53,159 nt of DNA from Ensifer adhaerens. Lineage in GTDB: Bacteria > Pseudomonadota > Alphaproteobacteria > Rhizobiales > Rhizobiaceae. The stretch lies in contig NZ_LGAP01000039.1 in assembly GCF_001270265.1 (NCBI RefSeq), forward strand, positions 1 through 53,159. Reading direction: 5' to 3'. Positions 34,464 through 42,825 of this stretch are shown here, piece by piece. How positions within the stretch are numbered: the first letter of the stretch is position 1; each line of letters begins with the position of its first letter. The position numbers and the translations under genes were made by a program. The notes under the pieces were generated by a model. The model was not told where the DNA came from. It worked only from the letters and a program-made list of their open reading frames with translations, and ran no database searches.

Positions 34464-34859
34464 CTAGAGAGCCTGCAGCAAGGCCGTCAATTGGGCAGAC
34501 GCTTCATCGCCGAGCTTGGCCTCGATTGCCGTCTGCACGCCGTCCCAGAGCGGTGCCCCGTCCCGCAGGACCTGTCGCCCTTTGTCGGACAACTCGACAG
34601 CCGATTCCCTTTGATCCTGGCCGTTCGCCATCGCAACCAGCTCCATCTTTTCCAGGACCTTGACGTTCCGGCTGACCGTCGAGCGGTCGAGTTCGGTACG
34701 CTGTCCTAGATCCGTCAGCGAGATGGGTTCGGCCCGCTGAATATTTCGCAGCAGACTGAACTGCGCGAGATTGACGCCAACGGGCGCAAGCGCTTCGTCA
34801 TAGAGCGACGTCACTCGTCTCGAGGCCTTGCGCAGGAGGATGCAATAACAATAGGACAT
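34464..34859 (-). CDS. MarR-family transcriptional regulator
   Basis: A 131-residue winged-helix protein. The recognition segment is TDLGQRTELDRSTVSRNVKV and the wing includes DQRESAVELSDKG. The N-terminus has two closely spaced cysteines (SYCYCILLRKASR), found in a MarR subgroup where they may sense oxidants or thiol-reactive compounds. The perfect palindrome five bases before its start suggests autoregulation with the downstream MFS gene. Confidence 0.85.
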   Translation of the reverse strand: MSYCYCILLRKASRRVTSLYDEALAPVGVNLAQFSLLRNIQRAEPISLTDLGQRTELDRSTVSRNVKVLEKMELVAMANGQDQRESAVELSDKGRQVLRDGAPLWDGVQTAIEAKLGDEASAQLTALLQAL

Positions 34860-34863
34860 ATTG

Positions 34864-34877
34864 CGTGTATATACACG
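34864..34877. promoter_or_regulatory. Perfect palindrome CGTGTATATACACG
   Basis: A 14-base perfect dyad lies five bases upstream of the MarR start codon. Binding there would block MarR/MFS transcription or translation initiation. The remaining 200 bases to the next gene hold nothing else clear. Confidence 0.65.
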
Positions 34878-35080
34878 TAACTTCTCGACGTCAAGCTCCT
34901 CATGTCACCGCGATCTGGTCAATTGGCCGACCGTCCGGGACTGCTGCACAACGCTTTTGCAGAGGATTGCGCTGCCCGACCGGCTGCGGCTAAGACCTCC
35001 ATTCTGGAAAAGCCTTCAAGCGGGTAGGGCCAAGGCGCACCTCCGCCAAAAGCATCAGCAAATCGCATTGGAGCCGGATC

Positions 35081-35317
35081 ATGAGAGCCGCTTTGCAACG
35101 GAAGATATTGGAAGTTTGCGATCGGAAGATCGCTGAGAAGGGACCGGGCGTCGGCCTCTCGTTCTACGCCTTCTTTGCCAACAGAAACGATGACCCGGAG
35201 CTTCTGATGGAGGCGGCCGAATGGTGGATCAGGACCCATCAGCTCGATCACTTCGAGAAGGCCACGAAGATCCGCGCAATGGTTGTTGCATTGGGCGACG
35301 AGGCGCCACTGCGATAA
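35081..35317 (+). CDS. Small DUF6500-like protein
   Basis: A 78-residue soluble protein (start MRAALQRKILEVCDRKIAEK) with the conserved-looking SFYAFFANRNDDPELLMEAA and WWIRTHQLDHFEKATKIR. I recall this pattern as the uncharacterised DUF6500 family of alphaproteobacteria. No function is known to me. It stands alone, divergent from the MarR gene. Confidence 0.72.
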   Translation: MRAALQRKILEVCDRKIAEKGPGVGLSFYAFFANRNDDPELLMEAAEWWIRTHQLDHFEKATKIRAMVVALGDEAPLR

Positions 35318-35322
35318 ACATG

Positions 35323-35354
35323 AACCGCGGACGCTCTTTCGTGCACCCGCGGTT
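35323..35354. terminator. Hairpin after the DUF6500-like gene
   Basis: AACCGCGG and CCGCGGTT form an 8-bp stem with a 16-base loop, six bases after the stop. No T-run follows. It lies between convergent genes. Confidence 0.45.
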
Positions 35355-35443
35355 CGGCGATGTCATTGAAATGGATTGGCTGCATCTTTCGGGCAGCCCT
35401 CTAGCGTATCACCTCGGGTTAACCGATGTCGCTTCATCGGAGC

Positions 35444-36430
35444 TTATTCGGCAGGAAGCGGTTCCCCGCGCGTCTTGACCAAACTCCAGATCACGCCGCT
35501 TGCGATGATGGCAAAGGTGATGCCAAGCGACAGGGCCGCCGGGAATTTTTCCATGCCCAAGAGATCAGCAACGAAGATCTTCGAACCGATAAAGATCAGG
35601 ACCACGGCGAGAGCCGGCTTCAGATAGCGGAAGCGGTGGATCATCGCGGCGAGCGCGAAGTACAGCGCTCTCAGGCCGAGGATGGCGAAGATGTTGGAGG
35701 TATACACCAGGAACGGGTCTGTGGTGATGGCGAAGATCGCGGGCACCGAATCGACGGCGAAGATGACGTCCGCGACTTCGATGAGTACCAGCGCCATGAA
35801 CAGGGGCGTGATGAACCAGACCAGCTTGCCGCTCTTCTGATCCGTCTGCTTGACGAAGAAGCGTTCGCCGTGATGGCTCTCCGTCAGGTTGAAACGGCTC
35901 CGCATGAACCGCACCAACGCATTGTTGGAGATGTCGGGCTCAGCTTCTTTCATGAACAGCATCTTTAGGCCAGTCACGACGAGGAAGGCGGCGAAGATAT
36001 AGAGCAGCCACGAGAATTCGGCGACGAGCGTTGCACCGACGCCGATCATGATGGCACGCAGTACGATGACGCCAAGGATGCCCCAGAAGAGCACCCGATG
36101 CTGGTAGAGCCGCGGGACGGCAAAGAATGAGAAGATCAGTGCGATGACGAAGACGTTGTCGAGCGCGAGCGTTTTTTCAACGACAAAGCCGGTCATGTAG
36201 GCGAGGCCCGCATCCGCACCGAGATACCACCAGACCCAGCCGCCGAAGGCGAGGCCGAGGGAGATGTAGAGGGCCGAGAGCTTGATGCTCTCGCCAACTT
36301 CAATTTCCTTGTTTTCCTTGTGCAGGACGCCGAGGTCGAAGGATAAAACAGCGATGACCAGCGTGATGAAGCTGAGCCACATCCAGATTGGCTTGCCCAG
36401 CCAATCGATAAATAAAAGGGAAGTATCCAC
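35444..36430 (-). CDS. TerC-family membrane protein (Alx/manganese exporter-like)
   Basis: A 328-residue membrane protein with about nine helices. TerC hallmarks are FDLGVLHKENKEI, EKTLALDNVFVIALIFSFF and IEVADVIFAVDSVPAIFAIT, with acidic residues in helices that bind metal. Relatives export Mn2+ or act in tellurite response. The start is GTG. The leader folds into a structure that hides the ribosome binding site, described separately. Confidence 0.9.
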   Translation of the reverse strand: MDTSLLFIDWLGKPIWMWLSFITLVIAVLSFDLGVLHKENKEIEVGESIKLSALYISLGLAFGGWVWWYLGADAGLAYMTGFVVEKTLALDNVFVIALIFSFFAVPRLYQHRVLFWGILGVIVLRAIMIGVGATLVAEFSWLLYIFAAFLVVTGLKMLFMKEAEPDISNNALVRFMRSRFNLTESHHGERFFVKQTDQKSGKLVWFITPLFMALVLIEVADVIFAVDSVPAIFAITTDPFLVYTSNIFAILGLRALYFALAAMIHRFRYLKPALAVVLIFIGSKIFVADLLGMEKFPAALSLGITFAIIASGVIWSLVKTRGEPLPAE

Positions 36431-36437
36431 GGAATAA

Positions 36438-36650
36438 AGCTCCGCCGGCGCAGATGTCGGATAAGGTCCGACATCGCAAGAGCGCCGGAAGCTCTCGCCA
36501 GAGGGGCCCGGACCAGCGGGTTGCTGGATACTTGGGTGGCCGGTTTCCGGCCTTCAAGTGCGGGGCAATCATTTTGCACAGGCGCAACAATGGGATGGTC
36601 TCACCGTGCGAACTGGCGGAGATTTCGTCGCGACCCATTTCCCCAAGCCA
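36438..36650 (-). promoter_or_regulatory. Structured leader, candidate yybP-ykoY-type manganese riboswitch
   Basis: On the minus strand the leader begins with CTTGGGGAAATGGGTCGCG and contains GGTGAGACCATCCC; AATGGG and CCCATT can pair to close a domain. This resembles the GGGGAGUAGC and AAGACC elements of yybP-ykoY riboswitches, which often precede terC genes. Next to the gene, AGCT..CCGGCGC pairs with GCGCCGG..AGCT around a 9-bp hairpin (36453-36475). That stem covers GGAG, the probable ribosome binding site. The match to the known consensus is incomplete. Confidence 0.5.
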
Positions 36651-36854
36651 GTCCGGATTCTTCGCAAACTGGGCATCACGCTCAAAAAGGTCGGGCAGAG
36701 TAGCGGGCCCCGGCCGGGGTTTCACATGCCTTTGCCTGCCGGCGGCATCAAACACGACATGACGACTTCAACACAAATGGCCTCGGCCACGATGCACGTC
36801 GCTTATCTTGCTTCCCCACGCTGACGTTCGACCAGCCTCCCAAGAGGCGACGAC

Positions 36855-36896
36855 TGTCGCATCTCTAACTGGCGCATATGTCGCATCTCTAAACTG
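36855..36896 (+). repeat. Two direct copies of TGTCGCATCTCTAA
   Basis: TGTCGCATCTCTAACTGG (36855-36872) and TGTCGCATCTCTAAACTG (36879-36896) lie just left of the IS30 element. Such closely repeated termini occur at ends of some insertion sequences, so this may be a remnant end. The stretch 36651-36854 holds no gene I can support. Confidence 0.5.
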
Positions 36897-36913
36897 CCGT
36901 GGAGAACCTAAGC

Positions 36914-37999
36914 GAAGTGCATCATGCCTGTTTTGAAGGGTAGGGGATCACTCCCGTCCCTGCAAATGTGTAGCAAAAACCTCTGCCGGGGTTCTGTAAC
37001 CGAGGCACTTTCGCGGCTGGTTGTTGAGGTCGCGTGCCAGCCGATTGAGCGCGTTCTGCGGTATGACCGCGAGGTCCGTATTGCCTGGCATGAACCGGCG
37101 GATGCGTTTGTTGGTGTTTTCCACCGCACCTTTCTGCCACGGTGCGCTGGGGTCGCAGAACCAACTACGGGCGCCGATGCCATCTTCCAAAGCCTTGAAA
37201 CCGGCGAACTCCTTGCCGCGATCAAAGGTGAAGCTCTGCCGGGCCAAGGCTGGCAAAGGAGAGAATGCTTCGATGATCTTGTCCATGATCGGTCGCGAAT
37301 GCCGGCTCTGGTTTTTGATCATCACGGTGTAGCGGCTTTTGCGCTCAACCAGTGAGGTGACGTTGGCAGTGCCCAGGTCACGTTGGAAGATCAACAAGTC
37401 GCCTTCCCAGTGGCCGAATTGCGACCGATCATCAATAAAATCAGGCCGTTGTGATATCCTGCAGGCTCCAGGAAAGACGCCGTCACGGGGTTTCCTGGAG
37501 CTGCGAGGGCGCCGTTTGCGGCGGCCTTCCGGTAGATGCCGATAGAGCTCCAGCGCATAATCTTCCTTGCCGTAGATGAAGCGATAGATCGTCTCGGTGC
37601 AGACCCGCACGGTGCTGACGCCATCGGCGAGCAGGCGGCCGGCGATCTGTTCCGGTGACCAAAGCGCCTCCAACTGCTCGACGACCAGTTCGCGTAATTG
37701 CGGGTGCCGCATCAGCTTCCGCAAACGCCGCCGCCGCTCTTTGCGGATGTCGTCAGCAACCGTTGGGAAGTAGCCGCTATATTCGGGCAGCTCGCGATCA
37801 TGGAATGTATTGCGCCTGATCTCGCGATAGATCGTCGAGCGGTGACGGCCGAGTTGGCGCGCCATTTCCTGGATCGGCACCTTGCGTACGACAAAGTGGT
37901 AGAGGCGGCGACGATCAGCCAGATTCAGCTGCGAATAGCTTCGTGACATCCCAAAATCTCCAAGGGGAAACCATTGAAATCATTGGCATGTCGCACTTC
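36914..37999 (-). mobile_element. IS30-family insertion sequence
   Basis: The transposase gene is bounded by inverted repeats GAAGTGCATCATGCC (36914-36928) and the complement of GAAGTGCGACATGCC (37985-37999), 13 of 15 bases identical. About 1.09 kb is the normal size for IS30. I could not identify a target duplication. The element looks intact. Confidence 0.75.
36948..37949 (-). CDS. IS30-family transposase
   Basis: A 333-residue transposase with an N-terminal HTH (MARQLGRHRSTIYREIRRN) and a DDE integrase core: GHWEGDLL, FDRGKEFAGF and KGAVENTNKRIRRFMPG carry the acidic triad. Full length, no frameshift. Confidence 0.93.
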   Translation of the reverse strand: MSRSYSQLNLADRRRLYHFVVRKVPIQEMARQLGRHRSTIYREIRRNTFHDRELPEYSGYFPTVADDIRKERRRRLRKLMRHPQLRELVVEQLEALWSPEQIAGRLLADGVSTVRVCTETIYRFIYGKEDYALELYRHLPEGRRKRRPRSSRKPRDGVFPGACRISQRPDFIDDRSQFGHWEGDLLIFQRDLGTANVTSLVERKSRYTVMIKNQSRHSRPIMDKIIEAFSPLPALARQSFTFDRGKEFAGFKALEDGIGARSWFCDPSAPWQKGAVENTNKRIRRFMPGNTDLAVIPQNALNRLARDLNNQPRKCLGYRTPAEVFATHLQGRE

Positions 38000-38033
38000 A
38001 AATTAGAATGTACCCGGCTACAAAGCGATGTCA

Positions 38034-38049
38034 CATAACATACGTTATG
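38034..38049. repeat. Inverted repeat CATAAC-ATAC-GTTATG
   Basis: A perfect 6-base dyad lies 35 bases right of the IS30 element. It looks like an operator, but no supported gene follows it; 38050-38318 shows nothing else clear. Confidence 0.35.
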
Positions 38050-38318
38050 GAACTGTCTTTGGTAGGCTATTTGACGAACCGTAAAACGCAGCATCAAATC
38101 TCCCAACGCAAACAACGTCGAGTTTCCAGGTGTCTGCGCTCAGCTCGCGACGTATTTCGGACCGTGGTCCAGCGGCGTCTGATAACCTGTGTGGCTATTA
38201 GCACCCAACGACAATGCAACTGACCAGCTTCGAATAATCAGTAATCTCGGTCTTTGGAAAAACGCCGGATGTTCGCAGTGCTGGACGCTATCTATCGACT
38301 TAAACTTTAGCGAAGCAC

Positions 38319-38465
38319 TCAACGCACGTTGAACTTCTCGAAGTTCTGAATGAGCTGCCGGGATTCGCTGACTTTCGGTAGCTCGCGTCCGGCGGTGTCG
38401 TGCGCCTCCAGCGCCGACAAATCCAGACCGCTGCGTCGCGCTAACTTCGGCGTGCTCGTCCTCGT
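38319..38465 (-). pseudogene. C-terminal remnant of an unidentified protein
   Basis: An open stretch of 48 codons ends in a stop and reads SGLDLSALEAHDTAGRELPK then VSESRQLIQNFEKFNVR. It has protein-like composition but no start; an in-frame stop precedes it. It is probably the tail of a gene disrupted by rearrangement near the IS element. I cannot name the family. Confidence 0.45.
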
Positions 38466-38603
38466 TTAGGCGTCCGTTCTTAAACCGCTCGGCTGGAGGA
38501 AGGCGCGTTTTTAACGCTGTGCGCCGTTACCAATGCCAACGGCTCGCCGTCTGGTCGTGTCACCCGAGGCGCGTCCTTCCGAGCCACCCACCGTGCCTGC
38601 TTA

Positions 38604-38637
38604 CGCGCCCGTCCATCTCAAATATGGATTGGGCGCG
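38604..38637. terminator. Hairpin before the TPR/YdcF-like gene end
   Basis: CGCGCCC and GGGCGCG form the outer stem, with CCAT/ATGG inside. On the plus strand CAGCCTTTTTG follows. It may be the terminator of a lost plus-strand gene. The flanking 38466-38603 shows no gene. Confidence 0.5.
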
Positions 38638-38675
38638 CAGCCTTTTTGAAGCATTTTGTTGGCGTGGCGCAGCGA

Positions 38676-39812
38676 TTACTGCTGAAGGCCAGGGTAAGCC
38701 CAGACACCCGATACACGCATCAGATCCCGGTAGATTACCAACCGCTCGTCAGCCCCCACCTTTGCCGCCTCTTCCTGAGACGGTGCGTCCAGCGCATTCA
38801 GTGGCACGACGGTGGTCGCCAAATCGCGTTGCTTCAACGCATCTTCCATCACGGTACGAGCGCGGCGCATATGGCTTGAGCTTGTCACCAAAATTACGGT
38901 ATCAGCCTGATGCCGCACCAACAGATTGGCAGCGTTGACAACATTGCCGATCGTATCTTTTGATTTGTCCTCAATCATGATGCGATCACGACTGATACCC
39001 TTGTCGACCAGCCACTTAGACATGATGTCGCCCTCGGTAACACCTTTCTTCGGCACTCCACCACTCACCATCACTAGTGCTGTGGGATTGGCTTGGGCGG
39101 CTTTCAATGTCACTTCGAGGCGATCAAGCAGAGTTTGCTGGGCCGTCCCGTCGTCCGCCAACGCATATCCGAGCGCGACCACCGTCACCTTGCCAGGCAG
39201 TGTCGGTACATCGAAGTTTGGCTTTTCCGCAATGATCTGCTCCGCGCGGACAAAACGCTTGCGATACACCTCTGCTCGTTCGCGATCGAGCCCGGCGAGA
39301 GCTTGATGAGCGAGCGCTATGCTCGTCTCATCGCCACGAATCCGAGCAATGGCCTCCAACCAGCTTTGCGCGTCAAAGGCAGTCGGATCTTTTTCGAGGA
39401 TTCCCTGAAATGTCGTCTGTGCCTCGTCCAGTTTTTTCTGAATGATCTGCGTTGATGCGACGGCGTACTGAAAATCCAGACGTTCGGGAGCTAACGTCGA
39501 CGCTTCCTTGAAAGCGGCCTCCACGACATCGTACTTGCCATGCAGGGTGATGCCCTTGAAGACTTCGGCTTCGGCTTTTTTGACGTCGCCACCCGACCAG
39601 TAGTACTGCATGCCCGTGTCGACCAACTGTTTGATACGGTCAGCATTGGCTTGATCAAAGGCACTGACTGGAACGGCCGAAATAAAGCAGGCCGTTGCTG
39701 TCAAGACGCCAAGAATGTGGCGCCTCGCCCTGCCCGCATTCTGCGCGCGTGTGGCATCCGATACGAGCATGGTCGACCCCGTGATGAGGGCAAAAATGGA
39801 TCTCAGCTTCAT
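38676..39812 (-). CDS. TPR-containing YdcF/SanA-like (DUF218) protein
   Basis: A 378-residue exported protein. A signal-like helix (HILGVLTATACFISAVPVSA, residues about 32-51) precedes a TPR-like helical region (residues 60-190) and a C-terminal DUF218 domain with VVALGYALADDG, VMVSGGVPKKG, SKDTIGNVVNAANL and VTSSSHMRRA. The last is the hallmark of YdcF/ElyC/SanA proteins of the envelope. Codon use is less GC-rich than neighbours, which fits a transferred region. Confidence 0.82.
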   Translation of the reverse strand: MKLRSIFALITGSTMLVSDATRAQNAGRARRHILGVLTATACFISAVPVSAFDQANADRIKQLVDTGMQYYWSGGDVKKAEAEVFKGITLHGKYDVVEAAFKEASTLAPERLDFQYAVASTQIIQKKLDEAQTTFQGILEKDPTAFDAQSWLEAIARIRGDETSIALAHQALAGLDRERAEVYRKRFVRAEQIIAEKPNFDVPTLPGKVTVVALGYALADDGTAQQTLLDRLEVTLKAAQANPTALVMVSGGVPKKGVTEGDIMSKWLVDKGISRDRIMIEDKSKDTIGNVVNAANLLVRHQADTVILVTSSSHMRRARTVMEDALKQRDLATTVVPLNALDAPSQEEAAKVGADERLVIYRDLMRVSGVWAYPGLQQ

Positions 39813-40612
39813 TTAACTCTCCCAGTTTTCCGCTGACTCGCCGGACCAATTCACGACCGGACCGAAATGTATTTTCCGTGATCACTCTCGAACCGTTGCG
39901 GCCATAACGGAGGCCCGGCTCCTGGGTAGTAATACCAACAAATAACCACTTGTCCAGTCGACGTTAATGAGCCCGTCAAACCACTGGCAGCGCAGTGCCA
40001 GAATAACAATTATATTATAATAAGATAGAGCTATTGGCGGTGTCGACGCTTGAAGACAATCGTTTATTGGTATTTTATTGGTATTGCATCTTTAGAGTCT
40101 CCAATCTGAGAAGAAGCGCGGCGACATCGTTAGCCACTTGGAACTGCGAGCATGACGCATGCAGAAAATCAGCGATTTCGAGACGCCCAGTTCGCCTACA
40201 ACATTTCCCTGACATGTCCCCGTGGCCGGCACGGACCGGCAGTTGCGACTGGATCCTATTGTCGTCCAAGATCCAATAGGGTTACGAAGAGCACCCCACG
40301 CGTGGCGCATTCGCTTGTCCCTTTGGGCACCAAAGTGCCGTGATACTGCGACAAGTTTGCTTGCTCAGGGTTTGAGTGTGGCCGTCTTTGGGAAGCAATC
40401 GAAAGGTGTGGAAACCGAGCTCAATCTCGTTGTCCTGCCAAAGCCTGGATGGAATGCTTCGCAATGAGCGCTGAAGCGGCGCTGAGTCGCAACATAAAGC
40501 GGAATCCGAGGTAGCTCTGCTGAGTGGTCGTAAGCTGCGACGCGGCGAACGCCTCAGTGCGCCATTGGCCCAACTCAGCCCAATCATCAGCAAAACATAG
40601 GAGGAATGCACA
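39813..40612. other. 800-base AT-richer region without a supported gene
   Basis: Several short open frames occur but none has protein-like composition, a ribosome binding site or a family I know. An AT-rich stretch around 40005-40035 may contain the promoter of a gene; TATTGGTATT is directly repeated near 40065-40085. It belongs to the plasticity zone that begins at the IS30 element. Confidence 0.5.
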
Positions 40613-40960
40613 TTGGCCGCTGCCACGTTTCAGCCGAACCTAATGGGGTCTATCGGCTTCAACTCGCAAACTGCAGCGCTTTCCATTTGCGCCGTTACGG
40701 CCGTGGCCGCGATACTCTATGTGGCGTCTTACCCAAGTTTGCCCTGGAACGACGTTCCGCTGCCTGAGATCGCGCCGGCAAGCGGTACTAGCACGGCAAG
40801 CCCGCCGAAGTTCGAGATCGTGTTCAGCGACGGCGACCGCAGCCTGATGGTCTATGGCGGCTACGTCTACATCGTCCGACTCGGTGACAAGCTGCCTGAC
40901 GGTCGTTGGGCGATCGGGTTCGAGAAGCGGGAAGGAAGTTGGTCCGCAATGACACTCTAG
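40613..40960 (+). CDS. Small membrane-anchored protein of unknown function
   Basis: A 115-residue protein starting at TTG eight bases after AGGAGG; the ATG one base after that sequence is in another frame and soon stops. One membrane helix (ALSICAVTAVAAILYVASY, near residues 22-40) is followed by a proline/serine linker and a 45-residue domain with DGDRSLMVYGGYVYIVRLGD. The topology suggests a periplasmic domain anchored to the inner membrane. I recognise no family. Confidence 0.6.
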   Translation: MAAATFQPNLMGSIGFNSQTAALSICAVTAVAAILYVASYPSLPWNDVPLPEIAPASGTSTASPPKFEIVFSDGDRSLMVYGGYVYIVRLGDKLPDGRWAIGFEKREGSWSAMTL

Positions 40961-41115
40961 GAGGTGTTTCAGGTGCGGCCTTTGTGGATGTTAACGGAAT
41001 GTTAACGCTCGCATAAGACGCACGGCCCCTGCCCTCCCTGGCGCCATTGCCTGCCACGGCGAACTGGCGCAACCCTTTTGTTAAGGACTTGTAAACCAGT
41101 GTTTTGGGGTGGTGC

Positions 41116-41439
41116 ATGATGATGAACGAAACTTTGTACAATGGCTTGCCGGAAATCGACAACGGCCCTGTTCCGCCAGAAAGCGCGCCCATTGGCGAAT
41201 ATGCAGTACAAGGCATTCCCCTCGTCATCGAGGCAGTCCTCGGCCGCAGCAGGTTGACTGTTGCCCAATTGTCCAAGCTGCACCGGGATGATCACATAGA
41301 TCTCGACACCAATTTCGGAGACCCGGTTGACCTCAAGGTCAACGGCACGGTCATTGGCAGAGGCGAGATTGTTTTCAACGAATCCAAGACCGCCATTGGC
41401 GTCAAAATCGTCGAGATTTCTCACGGCAGGCGTCGCTAG
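41116..41439 (+). CDS. Orphan FliN/SpoA-domain protein
   Basis: A 107-residue protein whose C-terminal 75 residues form a SpoA domain, as in FliN: VIEAVLGRSRLTVAQLSKL, DPVDLKVNGTVIGRGEIV and GVKIVEIS. FliN forms the flagellar C-ring; here no flagellar genes surround it. It has three consecutive ATG codons; the first is taken. The upstream small membrane protein is 155 bases away. Confidence 0.85.
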   Translation: MMMNETLYNGLPEIDNGPVPPESAPIGEYAVQGIPLVIEAVLGRSRLTVAQLSKLHRDDHIDLDTNFGDPVDLKVNGTVIGRGEIVFNESKTAIGVKIVEISHGRRR

Positions 41440-41661
41440 TTAACGCTAGCGGACTCCATCTTGAAATCAGCGAGATGGGTTAACAATCCAGGATTGCGTT
41501 TGGGTGATTGTGACCTGAGTTGGAGCCAACGTCGAATAGGCAATGAGAGGCAGGCCAGCCTCTTGGCCGTCACGGCCACAGCCATGGCCTCCACCTCATT
41601 GAGCCCCCATCAGGCGAAAACGGGATCACGGTCTGAAAGAGGGGCGTTAAGACGTTGCAAA

Positions 41662-41686
41662 ACGCCGCAGGCCTTGCCCGCGGCGT
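41662..41686 (-). terminator. Terminator of the cyclase gene
   Basis: ACGCCGC and GCGGCGT form a stem; on the minus strand TTTTGC follows, 38 bases after the cyclase stop. The rest of 41440-41723 holds no gene I can support. Confidence 0.55.
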
Positions 41687-41723
41687 CTCTGTGGGAAAGT
41701 CGTCGACAAGCGCTAGCCAACCG

Positions 41724-42710
41724 TTATCGCAGCGGCAAGGCCACCGGGCGGATCGGTGCCGCGTCCGCACCGCGGAACTTCAAGGAGGCGCCGACAAACG
41801 CGAACTCGTAGACACGATCCTTCGACAGCCCTTCGAGATTGATGAGCTCGATAATCGGCGCGCCCTGTTGGGCGAGTAGGTAGGTATGGACCGGAACATA
41901 ATTGTTGTCGGTTTCGGCAGGAAACGCCTCGAAGCTGAGGTTGTCGGCGCCCACCACCATGGCACCACCGTCCTCGACCAGGAACTTTGCGGCATCGATG
42001 CTCAGTCCCGGGGGATTGCTCATATAGGCGGATGCGTTCTCGTAATGCTGCATCCGCCCGGTGCGGATCAGCACGACATCGCCCTGTTGGAGCTCCAGGC
42101 CCTGGCTATCGAGCGCCTCTTGCAGATCCTTGCGCGTCACCCGGTAATTATCCGGAAGCATCTGCATGCCCTTGGCTGCCGCAACATCGATCATGACACC
42201 GCGTGCGATGATGGGCGGCAGCTTCTCAGCGCCCGTGACAGTCCAGCCCTGGTCGCCCAGGTGGTCGGTTGCAGCATAGCCGTTCCAGATCTTGCCGTTC
42301 AGACCGAAATGGTTCAGCGCATCGATATGCGTTCCCATATGTGCATACATAGACACGGCCGAGCCCGTGTAACTGACATGGCCATTCATTTCTTTGCCCA
42401 CTTTCATCGGGTCGGAAACCGTGGTGCCGTGCGGTGTGTGGGTCATCCACATCTGGTATGGCGGATCGCCGGCCGCCTCCCAGCTTGGCATGCCGATGAA
42501 ATACTCGACCGCAAGATCGTAGGACCTGCCACCATCGATGCGCGACAGGATCGCGGCGCGGGATTCAGGCGTGATCAGATTGAGCCGTCCGATCTCATCC
42601 TTCGGCCCCCATGGGCTCCTGCCAACCTCTTGCGCTGAAGCCGCGCTGCCGACGAGACCGGCAATGAGGGAGACAGCCAGGGCGCGGCTGAAAACTGTTG
42701 TGTCGAACAT
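41724..42710 (-). CDS. Secreted cyclase-family (kynurenine formamidase-like) hydrolase
   Basis: A 328-residue exported protein with a signal peptide ending near SAASAQ. The metal site of the family is HMGTHIDALNHFG (HxGTHxDxxxH). This family hydrolyses amides or lactones such as N-formylkynurenine and isatin. The ATG follows AAGGAG. It is divergent from a LysR regulator that may control it. Confidence 0.85.
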   Translation of the reverse strand: MFDTTVFSRALAVSLIAGLVGSAASAQEVGRSPWGPKDEIGRLNLITPESRAAILSRIDGGRSYDLAVEYFIGMPSWEAAGDPPYQMWMTHTPHGTTVSDPMKVGKEMNGHVSYTGSAVSMYAHMGTHIDALNHFGLNGKIWNGYAATDHLGDQGWTVTGAEKLPPIIARGVMIDVAAAKGMQMLPDNYRVTRKDLQEALDSQGLELQQGDVVLIRTGRMQHYENASAYMSNPPGLSIDAAKFLVEDGGAMVVGADNLSFEAFPAETDNNYVPVHTYLLAQQGAPIIELINLEGLSKDRVYEFAFVGASLKFRGADAAPIRPVALPLR

Positions 42711-42762
42711 GATGAACTCCTTCTTCTCGCTTTCCCTGATATCGGGAAGCTGAGCCCACCTT

Positions 42763-42793
42763 ATTGCTGGCGCTTACGCGAATAATCAGCGAT
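42763..42793. promoter_or_regulatory. Candidate LysR operator
   Basis: ATTGCTG and CAGCGAT form an interrupted dyad (6 of 7 bases) with a 17-base spacer in the 115-base divergent region, 33 bases before the LysR gene. Confidence 0.4.
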
Positions 42794-42825
42794 AGAACGA
42801 AAACATAATTTACTCTGGAGAAAAT

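Noticed and set aside
38034-38049. CATAAC palindrome as a quorum-sensing box
   Set aside because: It does not match the lux/tra box pattern I know and no regulated gene follows.
39813-40612. Possible genes in the 800-base gap
   Set aside because: Short frames on both strands lack ribosome sites and protein-like composition.
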